Shown here: one piece after another, positions 1 to 6,966 of the stretch
Layout of the letters: each line of letters begins with the position of its first letter
Numbering within the stretch: the stretch's first letter is position 1
Assembly (NCBI GenBank): GCA_007116445.1
Contig: SKIM01000208.1
Span: 1-11,680, forward strand
Length of the DNA stretch: 11,680 bases
Origin: Natronohydrobacter sp.
GTDB taxonomy: Bacteria; Pseudomonadota; Alphaproteobacteria; Rhodobacterales; Rhodobacteraceae
Reading direction: 5' to 3'
Notes under the pieces: generated by a model
Told to the model about the DNA's origin: nothing
Databases searched by the model: none
What the model saw: only the letters and a program-made list of their open reading frames with translations
Program-made: the position numbers and the translations under genes

Positions 1-479
1 ACCCCGATATCGGCATCATCAACGCGATCCGCGACAGCATGGGCATGGCCGCGCTCGATCCGCTGCAAGTGCCGTTCTGGAACAATTTCCTGCTGATGTT
101 CATTCTGGTCTGGATCCAGACCGGCTTTGCGATGGTCATCCTCTCGGCGGCCCTGCGCGGGATTCCCGAGGAAACCATCGAGGCTGCCATCATAGATGGC
201 GCCAACCCGTTTCAGGTGTTTTTCAAGATCAAGGTGCCGCAGATTATGGGCACGATCATCGTGGTCTGGACGACAATCACCATCCTGACACTGAAGGTGT
301 TCGATATCGTTTATACGATGACAGGCGGCAATTTCGGGACGCATATCCTGCCGAGTTACATGATGACCTACATGTTCCGCGATGACGGGCGGGCGACGGC
401 TGTGGCTTTTGTCATCATGATCCTTGTCCTGCCGGTGATGATCTCGAACATCCGGCAGGCCCGGAAAGAAATGCGCTGA
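1..479 (+). CDS. aglF: AglF, alpha-glucoside ABC transporter permease (5' end missing)
   Basis: Inner-membrane permease subunit of a CUT1-type sugar ABC importer; with AglG it would form the channel on which the ATPase AglK docks. The reading frame is open from the window edge (first full codon at base 3), so 158 C-terminal residues are visible. The binding-protein-dependent permease EAA signature is clear: EAA is encoded at 180-188, followed by DGA and ending in KVPQI, the cytoplasmic loop that contacts the ATPase. Hydrophobic membrane segments lie on both sides (FLLMFILVWIQTGFAMVIL before it, a TIIVVWTTITIL stretch after it). It ends in TGA 16 bases before aglG. The name rests on position: permease-permease-GH13-ATPase matches aglF-G-A-K of S. 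meliloti. The permease family is seen in sequence; substrate and symbol are inferred from context. Confidence 0.85.
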   Translation, partial: PDIGIINAIRDSMGMAALDPLQVPFWNNFLLMFILVWIQTGFAMVILSAALRGIPEETIEAAIIDGANPFQVFFKIKVPQIMGTIIVVWTTITILTLKVFDIVYTMTGGNFGTHILPSYMMTYMFRDDGRATAVAFVIMILVLPVMISNIRQARKEMR

Positions 480-494
480 GGGGGGACAGGGACC

Positions 495-1646
495 ATGGAC
501 AATATCGCCGGACAGAATTCCAGCAACAAGGTGCTGGTCAACATCACCGTTCTTATTCTCGTTCTCTTGTGGCTGCTCCCCACGATCGGGCTTTTCGTAT
601 CGAGCTTTCGCGACCGCGACCAGATCTCGAATTCCGGCTGGTGGCAGGCGCCCTTCTCAGTGGATCTGAATTTCCGCACGCGCGTCGCGGCCGATAATCC
701 GCGTGAGGAAAATGGAGTTTTCGTGCTGGAGGGCAATGTCTTTGCCGACCCGGCGCTGGCCTCCAACTTCCCGGATGGGACGGGAACAGTGTCGGCCTTC
801 GGGACGCGCGCCGTGGCCCCTGGTGAATTTGCTCCGGGCGAGCGGACAGACTTGCGCGGGGGCGGCACGCTCGTGATCGAGAGCGATGGCCGCTTCCGTA
901 TCGAAACCCCCGAGGCGCTCAGCCGTGGCCCGTTGCTGTATTTTGAAGCCCGCACGCCACCGAAATTCACGCTGAACAATTACCGGACGGTGCTCTTTGC
1001 CGACGGGATGGACCGCGCCTTCATCAACACGCTGACAGTGACCATCCCGGCGACGATCATCCCGATCCTGATTGCGGCCTTTGCGGCCTATGCGCTGGCC
1101 TGGATGGATTTCCCCGGTCGCGGGCTGTTGATCGCGGCAGTGGTGGGGCTGCTGGTCGTCCCCTTGCAGCTTGCGCTTGTGCCGCTTCTGACGCTGCATA
1201 CCAATATCGGGATCGGGCAGAGTTTTCTGGGCATCTGGCTTGCACATACGGGATTCGGGCTGCCTCTGGCGGTCTATCTTCTGCGCAATTACATGGTCGG
1301 TTTGCCGCGCGACATCATCGAAAGTGCCAAGGTCGATGGCGCGACGGATTTCCAGATCTTCGTGCGCATCATCCTGCCGCTCAGCTTCCCTGCGCTGGCC
1401 TCTTTCGCGATCTTCCAGTTCCTCTGGACATGGAACGATCTGCTGGTGGCAAAGGTCTTCCTGCCCTCCAGCTCGGATGCGCAGGTGATGACAGTCAAGA
1501 TCGCTGATGACCTCTTGGGTTCGCGCGGTGGTGACTGGGGCATCCTGGCCACAGCGGCTTTCGTGTCGATTGCCGTGCCGCTTCTGGTCTTCTTCACAAT
1601 GCAACGCTACCTGGTGCGCGGCCTGCTGGCTGGCTCCGTCAAGTAA
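495..1646 (+). CDS. aglG: AglG, alpha-glucoside ABC transporter permease with large insert
   Basis: Second inner-membrane permease of the alpha-glucoside importer, 383 residues. Membrane segment 1 is at about residues 13-38 and the main membrane domain runs from about 175 to 375. The EAA-type loop is at 276-295 (ESAKVDG, then RIILPLSFP), the ATPase contact site. The end, RYLVRGLLAGSVK, is typical of CUT1 MalG-like permeases. About 105 residues (roughly 50-155) inserted between the first and second membrane segments are polar, rich in Gly/Asp/Arg and predicted outside the membrane; ordinary MalG-like permeases are about 280 residues, and AglG proteins are known to be longer, near 380. ATG at 495 follows a GAGGGGGG element at 478-485. 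It is the middle gene of a tight operon, 12 bases before aglA. The family is certain; the substrate is inferred from the adjoining alpha-glucosidase. Confidence 0.9.
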   Translation: MDNIAGQNSSNKVLVNITVLILVLLWLLPTIGLFVSSFRDRDQISNSGWWQAPFSVDLNFRTRVAADNPREENGVFVLEGNVFADPALASNFPDGTGTVSAFGTRAVAPGEFAPGERTDLRGGGTLVIESDGRFRIETPEALSRGPLLYFEARTPPKFTLNNYRTVLFADGMDRAFINTLTVTIPATIIPILIAAFAAYALAWMDFPGRGLLIAAVVGLLVVPLQLALVPLLTLHTNIGIGQSFLGIWLAHTGFGLPLAVYLLRNYMVGLPRDIIESAKVDGATDFQIFVRIILPLSFPALASFAIFQFLWTWNDLLVAKVFLPSSSDAQVMTVKIADDLLGSRGGDWGILATAAFVSIAVPLLVFFTMQRYLVRGLLAGSVK

Positions 1647-1658
1647 GGATAAGACGAC

Positions 1659-3311
1659 GTGACTGTTCAATCTCTGTTGCAGCCCCAATCAGGGCTGGAG
1701 CACCATCCCGATTGGTGGCGCGGTGCGGTGATCTATCAGATCTATCCGCGCAGCTATCAGGACAGCAATGGCGACGGGATCGGCGATCTGCGCGGGATCA
1801 TAGAGCGGCTGCCCTATATCGCATCGCTCGGCGTTGATGTGATCTGGATCAGCCCGTTCTTCACCTCGCCGATGAAGGATTTCGGCTATGATGTCTCCGA
1901 TTACTGCGATGTCGATCCGATGTTCGGCACGTTGTCGGATTTCGACGCCCTGGTGAAAACCGCCCATCGGCTGGGACTGAAAGTTCTGATCGATCTGGTG
2001 CTGTCGCATTCGTCTGACCAGCATCCCTGGTTCATCGAAAGCCGCTCAAGCCGCGACAATCCACGCGCCAACTGGTATGTCTGGGCGGATGCGAAACCCG
2101 ATGGCACGCCGCCCAATAACTGGTTGTCGATCTTCGGCGGCTCGGCCTGGGCCTGGGATGCGACCCGCTGCCAGTATTACCTGCATAACTTCCTGACCTC
2201 GCAGCCTGACCTGAACTTCCATGAACCGCAGGTGCAGGAAGAATTGCTGGATGTCGCGCGGTTCTGGCTGGAGCGCGGTGTGAACGGTTTCCGGCTCGAC
2301 ACGATCAATTTCTACGTCCATGACTTTGATCTGCGCGACAACCCGCCCCTGCCACCGGAACGGCGCAATGCCTCGATCGCGCCAGCGGTAAACCCGTATA
2401 ACCATCAGGAACATCTCTACGACAAGAACCGGCCCGAGAATCTCGAATTCCTGCGCCGTTTTCGCGCCGTGCTCGACACCTATGATGCCGCAGCTGTCGG
2501 TGAAGTCGGTGATGCGCAGCGCGGGCTGGAGATCATGGGCGAATATACGTCGGGCGGCGACAAGGTGCAGATGTGCTACGCCTTTGAATTCCTCGCCCCG
2601 GATGCGCCTTCGGCGGCCCGGATCGCCGCGGTGTTGCGTCATGTCGATCATGTCGCCGCAGATGGCTGGGCCTGTTGGGCGTTTTCGAACCATGATGTGA
2701 TGCGCCATATCACCCGCTGGGATCTCAGCCCGGCAGCGGCGCGCGCCTATGCAACGCTGCTGATGTGTCTGCGTGGCTCGGTCTGTCTCTATCAGGGCGA
2801 AGAACTGGGTCTGCAGGAAGCGGAATTGCGCTTCGAGGATCTGCAGGATCCCTATGGCATCCAGTTCTGGCCTGAATTCAAGGGGCGCGACGGATGTCGG
2901 ACGCCGATGGTGTGGACCTCGGACAATCAGAATGGGGGCTTTTCGCAGGGCAACCCCTGGTTGCCTGTTGCGCGCGAGCATCTGCATCTGGCCGTGGATG
3001 CGCAGGAACGCGCACCTGATGCGCTGTTGCATCATTACCGTCGCGCGATAGCACTGCGCCACGCGCACCCTGCTTTGAAACGCGGTGCGATCAGTGCGCT
3101 TTCTGTTTCCGGCGAAGTGCTCAGCTTCTTCCGCACCGAGGCGGGCGAGGAGCTCTTCTGCGCATTCAATCTCAGCCATGACCCGGCCACGCTTTATCTG
3201 CCAGAAGGGCGGTGGCAGGCAATTGGTCAGGAGCTGAACAGTACCGGGCCGGGCGAGGATGGTCTGGTCCATCTTGGACCCTGGCAGCCTTGCCTGGTCA
3301 TCAGGCGATAA
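1659..3311 (+). CDS. aglA: AglA, cytoplasmic GH13 alpha-glucosidase
   Basis: Hydrolyses imported alpha-glucosides in the cytoplasm, releasing glucose. 550 residues, the usual size for the oligo-1,6-glucosidase/alpha-glucosidase branch of GH13, with no signal peptide. Conserved regions are present in order: the DSNGDGIGDLRG loop at 35-46 (the metal-binding type seen in this branch), region I DLVLSHSSD at 112-120, region II GFRLD with nucleophile Asp214, region III GEVGD with acid/base Glu282, and region IV FSNHD with Asp346 and His345. GCRTPMVW, a signature of the branch, follows further on. The residue after the nucleophile is Thr215, which in studied relatives goes with alpha-1,4 rather than alpha-1,6 preference. 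The start is GTG at 1659; AAGGA just upstream, overlapping the aglG stop region, is a plausible ribosome binding site. aglK begins 20 bases downstream. A specific substrate (sucrose, maltose, trehalose) cannot be read from the sequence. Confidence 0.93.
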   Translation: MTVQSLLQPQSGLEHHPDWWRGAVIYQIYPRSYQDSNGDGIGDLRGIIERLPYIASLGVDVIWISPFFTSPMKDFGYDVSDYCDVDPMFGTLSDFDALVKTAHRLGLKVLIDLVLSHSSDQHPWFIESRSSRDNPRANWYVWADAKPDGTPPNNWLSIFGGSAWAWDATRCQYYLHNFLTSQPDLNFHEPQVQEELLDVARFWLERGVNGFRLDTINFYVHDFDLRDNPPLPPERRNASIAPAVNPYNHQEHLYDKNRPENLEFLRRFRAVLDTYDAAAVGEVGDAQRGLEIMGEYTSGGDKVQMCYAFEFLAPDAPSAARIAAVLRHVDHVAADGWACWAFSNHDVMRHITRWDLSPAAARAYATLLMCLRGSVCLYQGEELGLQEAELRFEDLQDPYGIQFWPEFKGRDGCRTPMVWTSDNQNGGFSQGNPWLPVAREHLHLAVDAQERAPDALLHHYRRAIALRHAHPALKRGAISALSVSGEVLSFFRTEAGEELFCAFNLSHDPATLYLPEGRWQAIGQELNSTGPGEDGLVHLGPWQPCLVIRR

Positions 3312-3317
3312 ATTCAC

Positions 3318-3325
3318 GAGGGGGG
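3318..3325 (+). promoter_or_regulatory. Ribosome binding site fixing the aglK start
   Basis: GAGGGGGG six bases before ATG 3332. It decides the aglK start, because the same frame stays open upstream to an ATG at 3212 inside aglA. The protein from ATG 3332 begins MADLRLKDVAKAYG, the normal N terminus of MalK-type ATPases. Confidence 0.75.
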
Positions 3326-3331
3326 AATAGT

Positions 3332-4423
3332 ATGGCTGATTTAAGACTGAAGGATGTCGCCAAAGCCTATGGCGAGGTCAAGGTTCTGTCGGAGATTGAT
3401 CTTGATATAAAGAAGGGTGAATTGATCGTTTTCGTGGGCCCGTCAGGCTGTGGGAAATCCACGCTTCTGCGCATGATTGCGGGGCTTGAGAAGATCTCGG
3501 GCGGAACGTTGGAGATCGACGGGACGGTGGTCAATGACATCCCGCCTTCACAGCGCGGGATTGCAATGGTGTTTCAGTCCTACGCGCTCTATCCGCATAT
3601 GACAGTGCGCGACAACATGTCCTTCGCGCTCAAGATTGCCAAGAAATCCAAATCCGAGATCGATGCCGCTGTTGAACGTGCTGCAGAAATCCTGCAGCTT
3701 GGTCCCTATCTCGACCGCCTGCCAAAGGCGCTGTCGGGCGGGCAGCGTCAGCGCGTGGCGATCGGACGCTCCATCGTACGCGATCCGAAAGTCTATCTCT
3801 TTGACGAGCCACTTTCGAATCTCGACGCAGCCTTGCGCGTGGCGACCCGGATCGAGATCGCGAAACTCAAGGAGTCTATGCCTGACTCGACCATGATCTA
3901 TGTGACGCATGATCAGGTTGAAGCGATGACTCTTGCTTCGCGGATCGTGGTTCTAGCGGGCGGGGGGATCGCGCAGGTGGGCACGCCGCTCGAACTCTAC
4001 GAGCGTCCGAATGGTGAATTCGTTGCGCAATTCATCGGCTCGCCCGCGATGAACCTTCTGCCGGGTGAGATCACGGCGACCGGCGCGCAGACGACGGTCA
4101 AGCTCGCCGGTGGTGGCACGGCGAAAGCCGATATTCCGACCACAGAGGCAGATATGGGTCTGAAGGTCAATCTGGGCGTGCGGCCTGAAGATCTGGTCGC
4201 GACCGATGACGCGGATTTTCTCTATCAGGGCGAAGTGGAACTTCTCGAAGCGCTGGGTGAATTGACGGTGCTTTATTACAAGCCTGACACGCCAGGCGCG
4301 GCGCCGGTTCTTGCCAAGCTCGCCGGGATCCACACCAATCTGAAGGGGCGCAGCGTGAAGCTGAAGGCCGATCCTTCGAAGATCCACCTGTTTCACAACA
4401 AGGTGTCGCTGCTGTATCGCTGA
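3332..4423 (+). CDS. aglK: AglK, MalK-type ABC transporter ATPase
   Basis: ATP-hydrolysing subunit that powers the AglF/AglG channel from the cytoplasmic face. 363 residues, normal for MalK/UgpC/MsmK ATPases. All nucleotide-binding elements are intact: Walker A GPSGCGKST at 36-44, Q-loop Gln82, ABC signature LSGGQ at 134-138, Walker B VYLFDEP with Asp158/Glu159, D-loop SNLD at 162-165, and switch His193. From about residue 240 on there is a C-terminal TOBE/MalK-like regulatory domain (NLLPGEI, GVRPED, then LGELTVLYY), which in this family can bind regulators or sense uptake state. Last gene of the operon; an intrinsic terminator begins 21 bases after the stop. These ATPases can serve more than one sugar transporter, so use outside the agl system is possible. 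The family is certain; the symbol is from operon context. Confidence 0.93.
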   Translation: MADLRLKDVAKAYGEVKVLSEIDLDIKKGELIVFVGPSGCGKSTLLRMIAGLEKISGGTLEIDGTVVNDIPPSQRGIAMVFQSYALYPHMTVRDNMSFALKIAKKSKSEIDAAVERAAEILQLGPYLDRLPKALSGGQRQRVAIGRSIVRDPKVYLFDEPLSNLDAALRVATRIEIAKLKESMPDSTMIYVTHDQVEAMTLASRIVVLAGGGIAQVGTPLELYERPNGEFVAQFIGSPAMNLLPGEITATGAQTTVKLAGGGTAKADIPTTEADMGLKVNLGVRPEDLVATDDADFLYQGEVELLEALGELTVLYYKPDTPGAAPVLAKLAGIHTNLKGRSVKLKADPSKIHLFHNKVSLLYR

Positions 4424-4444
4424 ATGATGGTGATGCTCCATGAC

Positions 4445-4473
4445 AAAAGCCGCCCCGATGAGGGCGGCTTTTT
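4445..4473. terminator. Intrinsic terminator between aglK and the helicase gene, probably bidirectional
   Basis: Perfect 11-bp inverted repeat: AAAAGCCGCCC at 4445-4455 and GGGCGGCTTTT at 4462-4472, with a 6-base loop. Five T bases (4469-4473) at the end serve the + strand transcript of the agl operon. The four A bases at the left end give a T-tract on the - strand, so it can also end the convergent helicase transcript, whose stop codon lies 24 bases away. Confidence 0.88.
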
Positions 4474-4496
4474 CACATCCGATATGCCTTTGCGCT

Positions 4497-5969
4497 TCAG
4501 GCGACGCGGAATTCGCGCAACAGGAAATCGGGCACATGATCGCCCATCCCGACGACATTATCCCGGCTGTCGCGGCGTCCGCCACGGTCGCGTGTGCTGC
4601 GCTGCGCATCACGACGTTCGCGCGGTGCAGAGGGCTGCTCGCCATGAGCAGGGGCAGGGGGCTGCGCAGCGCTCTCGGCCACTGCTGTGACTGGCTCGAC
4701 CGCAGGCGCGTCGATCTTCGCGTCTGATGCTGCGGCTTTGGACGCAGAGCGCGGCGCGCGGCTGCGCTTGGGGCGCGCTGCAGGCGCGTCATCTTCTGGC
4801 GTGGATTGTGGCGCAGCCTTCAGACCAGGCGCCGTGCCACGGGGCAAGGCGCGCTGCAGAAGTTGCTCGATCTGCTCGAGATATTTCTGGTCCGCAGGCA
4901 CCATCAGGGAAATCGCCTTGCCTGAACGACCCGCGCGGCCTGTCCGCCCGATCCGGTGCACGTAGTCCTCAGGGTGGGACGGCAGGTCGAAATTGAAGAC
5001 ATGGCTCACCGAGGGCACATCCAGCCCACGCGCCGCGACATCCGACGCGATCAGCAGTTTCAGGTCACCAGCGCGGAACCGCTCAAGCGTGCGGGTGCGC
5101 AGCGACTGGTCCAGATCGCCATGGATTGGGGCCGCATCCAGCTTATGCTTGCTCAGCGATTTCGACAGGATATCCACTTCAACCTTGCGGTTGCAGAAGA
5201 TGATCGCATTCTCAAGCTTGTCGCCCTCGGCCTCGATGATCGCCCGCAGGGCCTCGCGCTTCAGTTTCGCGGCGGCATCGCGCTTTGTGGCGGGCAGCTC
5301 GATCAGCTCCTGCGTGATCGTCTCGGAGGCCGTGGCCTGACGCGCGATCTCGATCCGGGCGGGGTTCGACAAAAAGGTGTTGGTGATCCGCTCGATTTCC
5401 GGCGCCATCGTGGCCGAAAAGAAGAATGTCTGCCGGGTGAAAGGCGTCAGGCCGAAAATCCGCTCGATATCGGGGATGAAGCCCATATCAAGCATGCGGT
5501 CGGCCTCGTCCACCACCATGACTTCGACGCCGGTCAACAAGAGCTTTCCGCGCTCGAAATGATCAAGCAGACGACCGGGCGTTGCGATCAACACGTCAAC
5601 ACCACGGTCGATCAGTTTGTCCTGCTCGCCAAAGGCCACGCCGCCGATCAGAAGCGCCTTGGTCAGGCGCGTGTATTTCGCATAAGTGTCGAAATTCTCC
5701 GCCACCTGCGCGGCCAATTCGCGGGTTGGTGCCAGCACCAAGGACCGCGGCATGCGCGCCCGCGCGCGACCACGGCCCAGACGGGTGATCAGCGGCAGGG
5801 TGAAAGAGGCGGTCTTGCCTGTCCCGGTTTGCGCAATCCCGAGCACATCACGCCCTTCAAGCGCATGCGGGATGGCTTCAGCCTGGATCGGTGTTGGGGT
5901 GGTGTAGCCCGCCTCGTTGATGGCTTTCAGGACTTTGGGGTCCAGTCGTAGGTCAGAAAATTGCGTCAT
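4497..5969 (-). CDS. RhlE-type DEAD-box ATP-dependent RNA helicase
   Basis: ATP-dependent RNA unwinding in the cytoplasm, used by this family in ribosome assembly, RNA turnover and cold adaptation. 490 residues. Motifs in order: Q-motif with PTPIQ at 25-29, motif I AQTGTGKT at 46-53, Ia PTRELA at 81-86, GG at 109-110, TPGR at 120-123, DEAD at 154-157, SAT at 185-187, IIFCN at 246-250, ARGLD at 293-297, HRIGRTGR at 318-325. A tail of about 125 residues (365-490) is low complexity, Ala/Pro then Arg/Asp rich, and ends in a more ordered GMGDHVPDFLLREF stretch. The start at 5969 (MTQFSDL) sits right before the Q-motif. The frame is open further up, to 6134, but that extension does not look like family sequence and would begin upstream of the promoter candidate at 6070-6098. 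The best subfamily guess is RhlE; I do not assign a symbol because RhlB and SrmB relatives share the core. Convergent with the agl operon. Confidence 0.93.
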   Translation of the reverse strand: MTQFSDLRLDPKVLKAINEAGYTTPTPIQAEAIPHALEGRDVLGIAQTGTGKTASFTLPLITRLGRGRARARMPRSLVLAPTRELAAQVAENFDTYAKYTRLTKALLIGGVAFGEQDKLIDRGVDVLIATPGRLLDHFERGKLLLTGVEVMVVDEADRMLDMGFIPDIERIFGLTPFTRQTFFFSATMAPEIERITNTFLSNPARIEIARQATASETITQELIELPATKRDAAAKLKREALRAIIEAEGDKLENAIIFCNRKVEVDILSKSLSKHKLDAAPIHGDLDQSLRTRTLERFRAGDLKLLIASDVAARGLDVPSVSHVFNFDLPSHPEDYVHRIGRTGRAGRSGKAISLMVPADQKYLEQIEQLLQRALPRGTAPGLKAAPQSTPEDDAPAARPKRSRAPRSASKAAASDAKIDAPAVEPVTAVAESAAQPPAPAHGEQPSAPRERRDAQRSTRDRGGRRDSRDNVVGMGDHVPDFLLREFRVA

Positions 5970-6045
5970 ATGCGTCCATGTGATCTGGCATCGGGCCATG
6001 ATCTGTTCTGGGACGCCGCTTGTTTTGCGCCCCGCCTGCGGAAAA

Positions 6046-6058
6046 TTGCCAATGGCAA
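6046..6058. promoter_or_regulatory. Small palindrome in the helicase leader
   Basis: TTGCCA, one A, TGGCAA: a perfect 6-bp dyad with a one-base centre. It lies just downstream of the helicase promoter candidate, about 77 bases before the helicase start codon, where a repressor could act. No regulator is identified and chance is possible. Confidence 0.3.
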
Positions 6059-6069
6059 CATGAGCGTGC

Positions 6070-6098
6070 CGCTTAGCATATTGAGCGCAAAGCGTCAA
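6070..6098 (-). promoter_or_regulatory. Candidate sigma-70-type promoter of the helicase gene
   Basis: On the - strand, TTGACG (6093-6098) is separated by 17 bases from TAAGCG (6070-6075). The -35 element is near consensus; the -10 element is weak, as is common in alphaproteobacteria. It would give a leader of about 95 bases before ATG 5969. Inferred from pattern only. Confidence 0.4.
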
Positions 6099-6145
6099 TC
6101 TGGCGCGAAATTGGCCCGCGCGAGCCTCTGGCACAGAAAGGGGAG

Positions 6146-6174
6146 TTGCGGTGGTGATTTTTCCGCGCTACATC
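6146..6174 (+). promoter_or_regulatory. Candidate promoter of tRNA-Leu
   Basis: TTGCGG at 6146-6151, 17-base spacer, TACATC at 6169-6174. This would start transcription about six bases before the mature tRNA 5' end at 6187. Both hexamers are only partial matches, but a tRNA transcribed alone needs a promoter in this short gap. Confidence 0.3.
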
Positions 6175-6186
6175 GTCGATATCGCT

Positions 6187-6270
6187 GCGGGTGTGGCGGA
6201 ACGGTAGACGCAGAGGATTCAAAATCCTCCGCCGCAAGGCGTGAGAGTTCGAGTCTCTCCACCCGCACCA
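6187..6270 (+). tRNA. tRNA-Leu, anticodon CAA
   Basis: Complete class II tRNA of 84 bases with encoded CCA (6268-6270). The acceptor stem GCGGGTG (6187-6193) pairs with CACCCGC (6260-6266), and A6267 is the discriminator, as expected for leucine. The anticodon stem GAGGA/TCCTC encloses loop TTCAAAA, with anticodon CAA at 6220-6222, reading UUG codons. A long variable arm follows (CGCC, GCAA loop, GGCG), the class II hallmark. The T arm is GAGAG, TTCGAGT, CTCTC. The D stem is GCG/CGC. Nothing is missing, so it should be functional. Confidence 0.97.
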
Positions 6271-6300
6271 GATTGTCCTCGGTAACCGGCACCAGTTGTC
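6265..6300 (+). repeat. Short direct repeat of the tRNA-Leu 3' end
   Basis: GCACCAGATTGTC at 6265-6277, which includes the tRNA CCA end, recurs as GCACCAGTTGTC at 6289-6300 with one base missing. tRNA 3' ends are common integrase target sites, so this could be a degenerate att remnant; it could also be chance or replication slippage. No integrase gene is nearby. Confidence 0.35.
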
Positions 6301-6315
6301 ATAGCCACGGATGAC

Positions 6316-6346
6316 AAAAAAACCGCGCCTCCGGGCGCGGTTTTTT
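6316..6346. terminator. Strong bidirectional intrinsic terminator between tRNA-Leu and the bactofilin gene
   Basis: GC stem CCGCGCC (6323-6329) and GGCGCGG (6334-6340) with TCCG loop, flanked by seven A bases on the left and six T bases on the right. It can stop the + strand tRNA transcript and the - strand bactofilin transcript, whose stop codon is at 6373. A second 7-bp hairpin (TTGTCAT 6296-6302 with ATGACAA 6311-6317) abuts and slightly overlaps the A-tract. Confidence 0.9.
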
Positions 6347-6372
6347 GTGCGAAACTATCTATGCGAGCCAGC

Positions 6373-6966
6373 TCAGTGGTTCGCGGACTTCTTGGCCTCT
6401 GCGGCCTGCTTGACGACCTCAGAGCCTTCGTGGCGCTTGGGTGCGGGTGCCGCGGAAGGCGCAGGCGCGACAGGGCTTTCGCTGCGCATCTGGTTTTCGC
6501 GATTCGTCTGCAGAGGATCATCCTGACGCTGTACCGAGCCCTCGAAATGTGCGCCTGATTCGATCGCGATGGTCTTGTGGATGATATCGCCTTCGACCTG
6601 CGCCGAAGAGGTCAGCCGCACTTTCAACCCGCGCACGCGTCCGATGACACGCCCGTTGATGACGATATCATCCGCGACGATCTCGCCTCGGATGGTCGCG
6701 GTTTCACCGACGGTCAGCAGATGGGCACGAATATCGCCGTCCACGACGCCTTCGATCACCACATCGCCTGTGGTCTTGAGGTTGCCGGTCACGGTCATGT
6801 CTGCGGCAAAGATCGATGCGGCCGGCTTTGATTTGGTCACATGCGAGGGAGCCGAATCAGCTGCGGTCGTGCGCATGAAGGAAGGGGTCGTCTCCACAGG
6901 CTTCGCAGGGGCCGCGTCTGTTGACGCTTTGGGTGCGGGGTCATTGATGCGACTCTTAGAAAACAT
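6373..6966 (-). CDS. Bactofilin, polymer-forming cytoskeletal protein
   Basis: Bactofilins assemble without nucleotide into filaments, usually at the inner face of the membrane, and place cell-wall enzymes or other partners. 197 residues: a flexible Ala/Pro/Ser/Thr-rich N-terminal region (1-50), the bactofilin domain at about 50-147, and an Ala/Pro/Glu-rich tail (148-197). The domain shows the repeating beta-helix rhythm of the family: GNLKTTGDVVIEGVVDGDI, then a VGETATIRGEI turn, then VINGRVIGRV, then AQVEGDI, then GAHFEGSV. Start ATG 6966 follows GGACAGC and overlaps the end of the upstream M23 peptidase gene by 11 bases, which suggests translational coupling and joint function. Such bactofilin/M23 pairs are known in alphaproteobacteria (BacA with LmdC in Hyphomonas). 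The family is clear; a role in shape or wall growth is inferred. Confidence 0.93.
   Translation of the reverse strand: MFSKSRINDPAPKASTDAAPAKPVETTPSFMRTTAADSAPSHVTKSKPAASIFAADMTVTGNLKTTGDVVIEGVVDGDIRAHLLTVGETATIRGEIVADDIVINGRVIGRVRGLKVRLTSSAQVEGDIIHKTIAIESGAHFEGSVQRQDDPLQTNRENQMRSESPVAPAPSAAPAPKRHEGSEVVKQAAEAKKSANH

Noticed and set aside
657..1688. 343-codon open frame on the - strand
   Set aside because: Antisense shadow of aglG; composition is unlike a real protein.
2046..3317. 423-codon open frame on the - strand
   Set aside because: Antisense shadow of aglA; rich in Arg/His/Gln with no recognisable motif.
3212..3331. Upstream in-frame ATG that would lengthen AglK by 40 residues
   Set aside because: It lies inside aglA, and the added residues do not resemble MalK proteins; ATG 3332 has a strong ribosome binding site.
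4956..5951. 331-codon open frame on the + strand
   Set aside because: It lies wholly antisense to the helicase core, whose motifs are all intact, and shows no family features. Long antisense frames are expected in GC-rich coding DNA.
5970..6134. In-frame upstream extension of the helicase by 55 residues
   Set aside because: It does not resemble DEAD-box N termini and would start upstream of the likely promoter at 6070-6098; the Q-motif follows directly after ATG 5969.
6095..6521. Two overlapping - strand reading frames across tRNA-Leu, with peptides such as RLAAEDFESSAS and GGETRTLTPCGGGF
   Set aside because: These are translations of the antisense strand of the tRNA, a well-known source of false proteins; the tRNA fold is complete.
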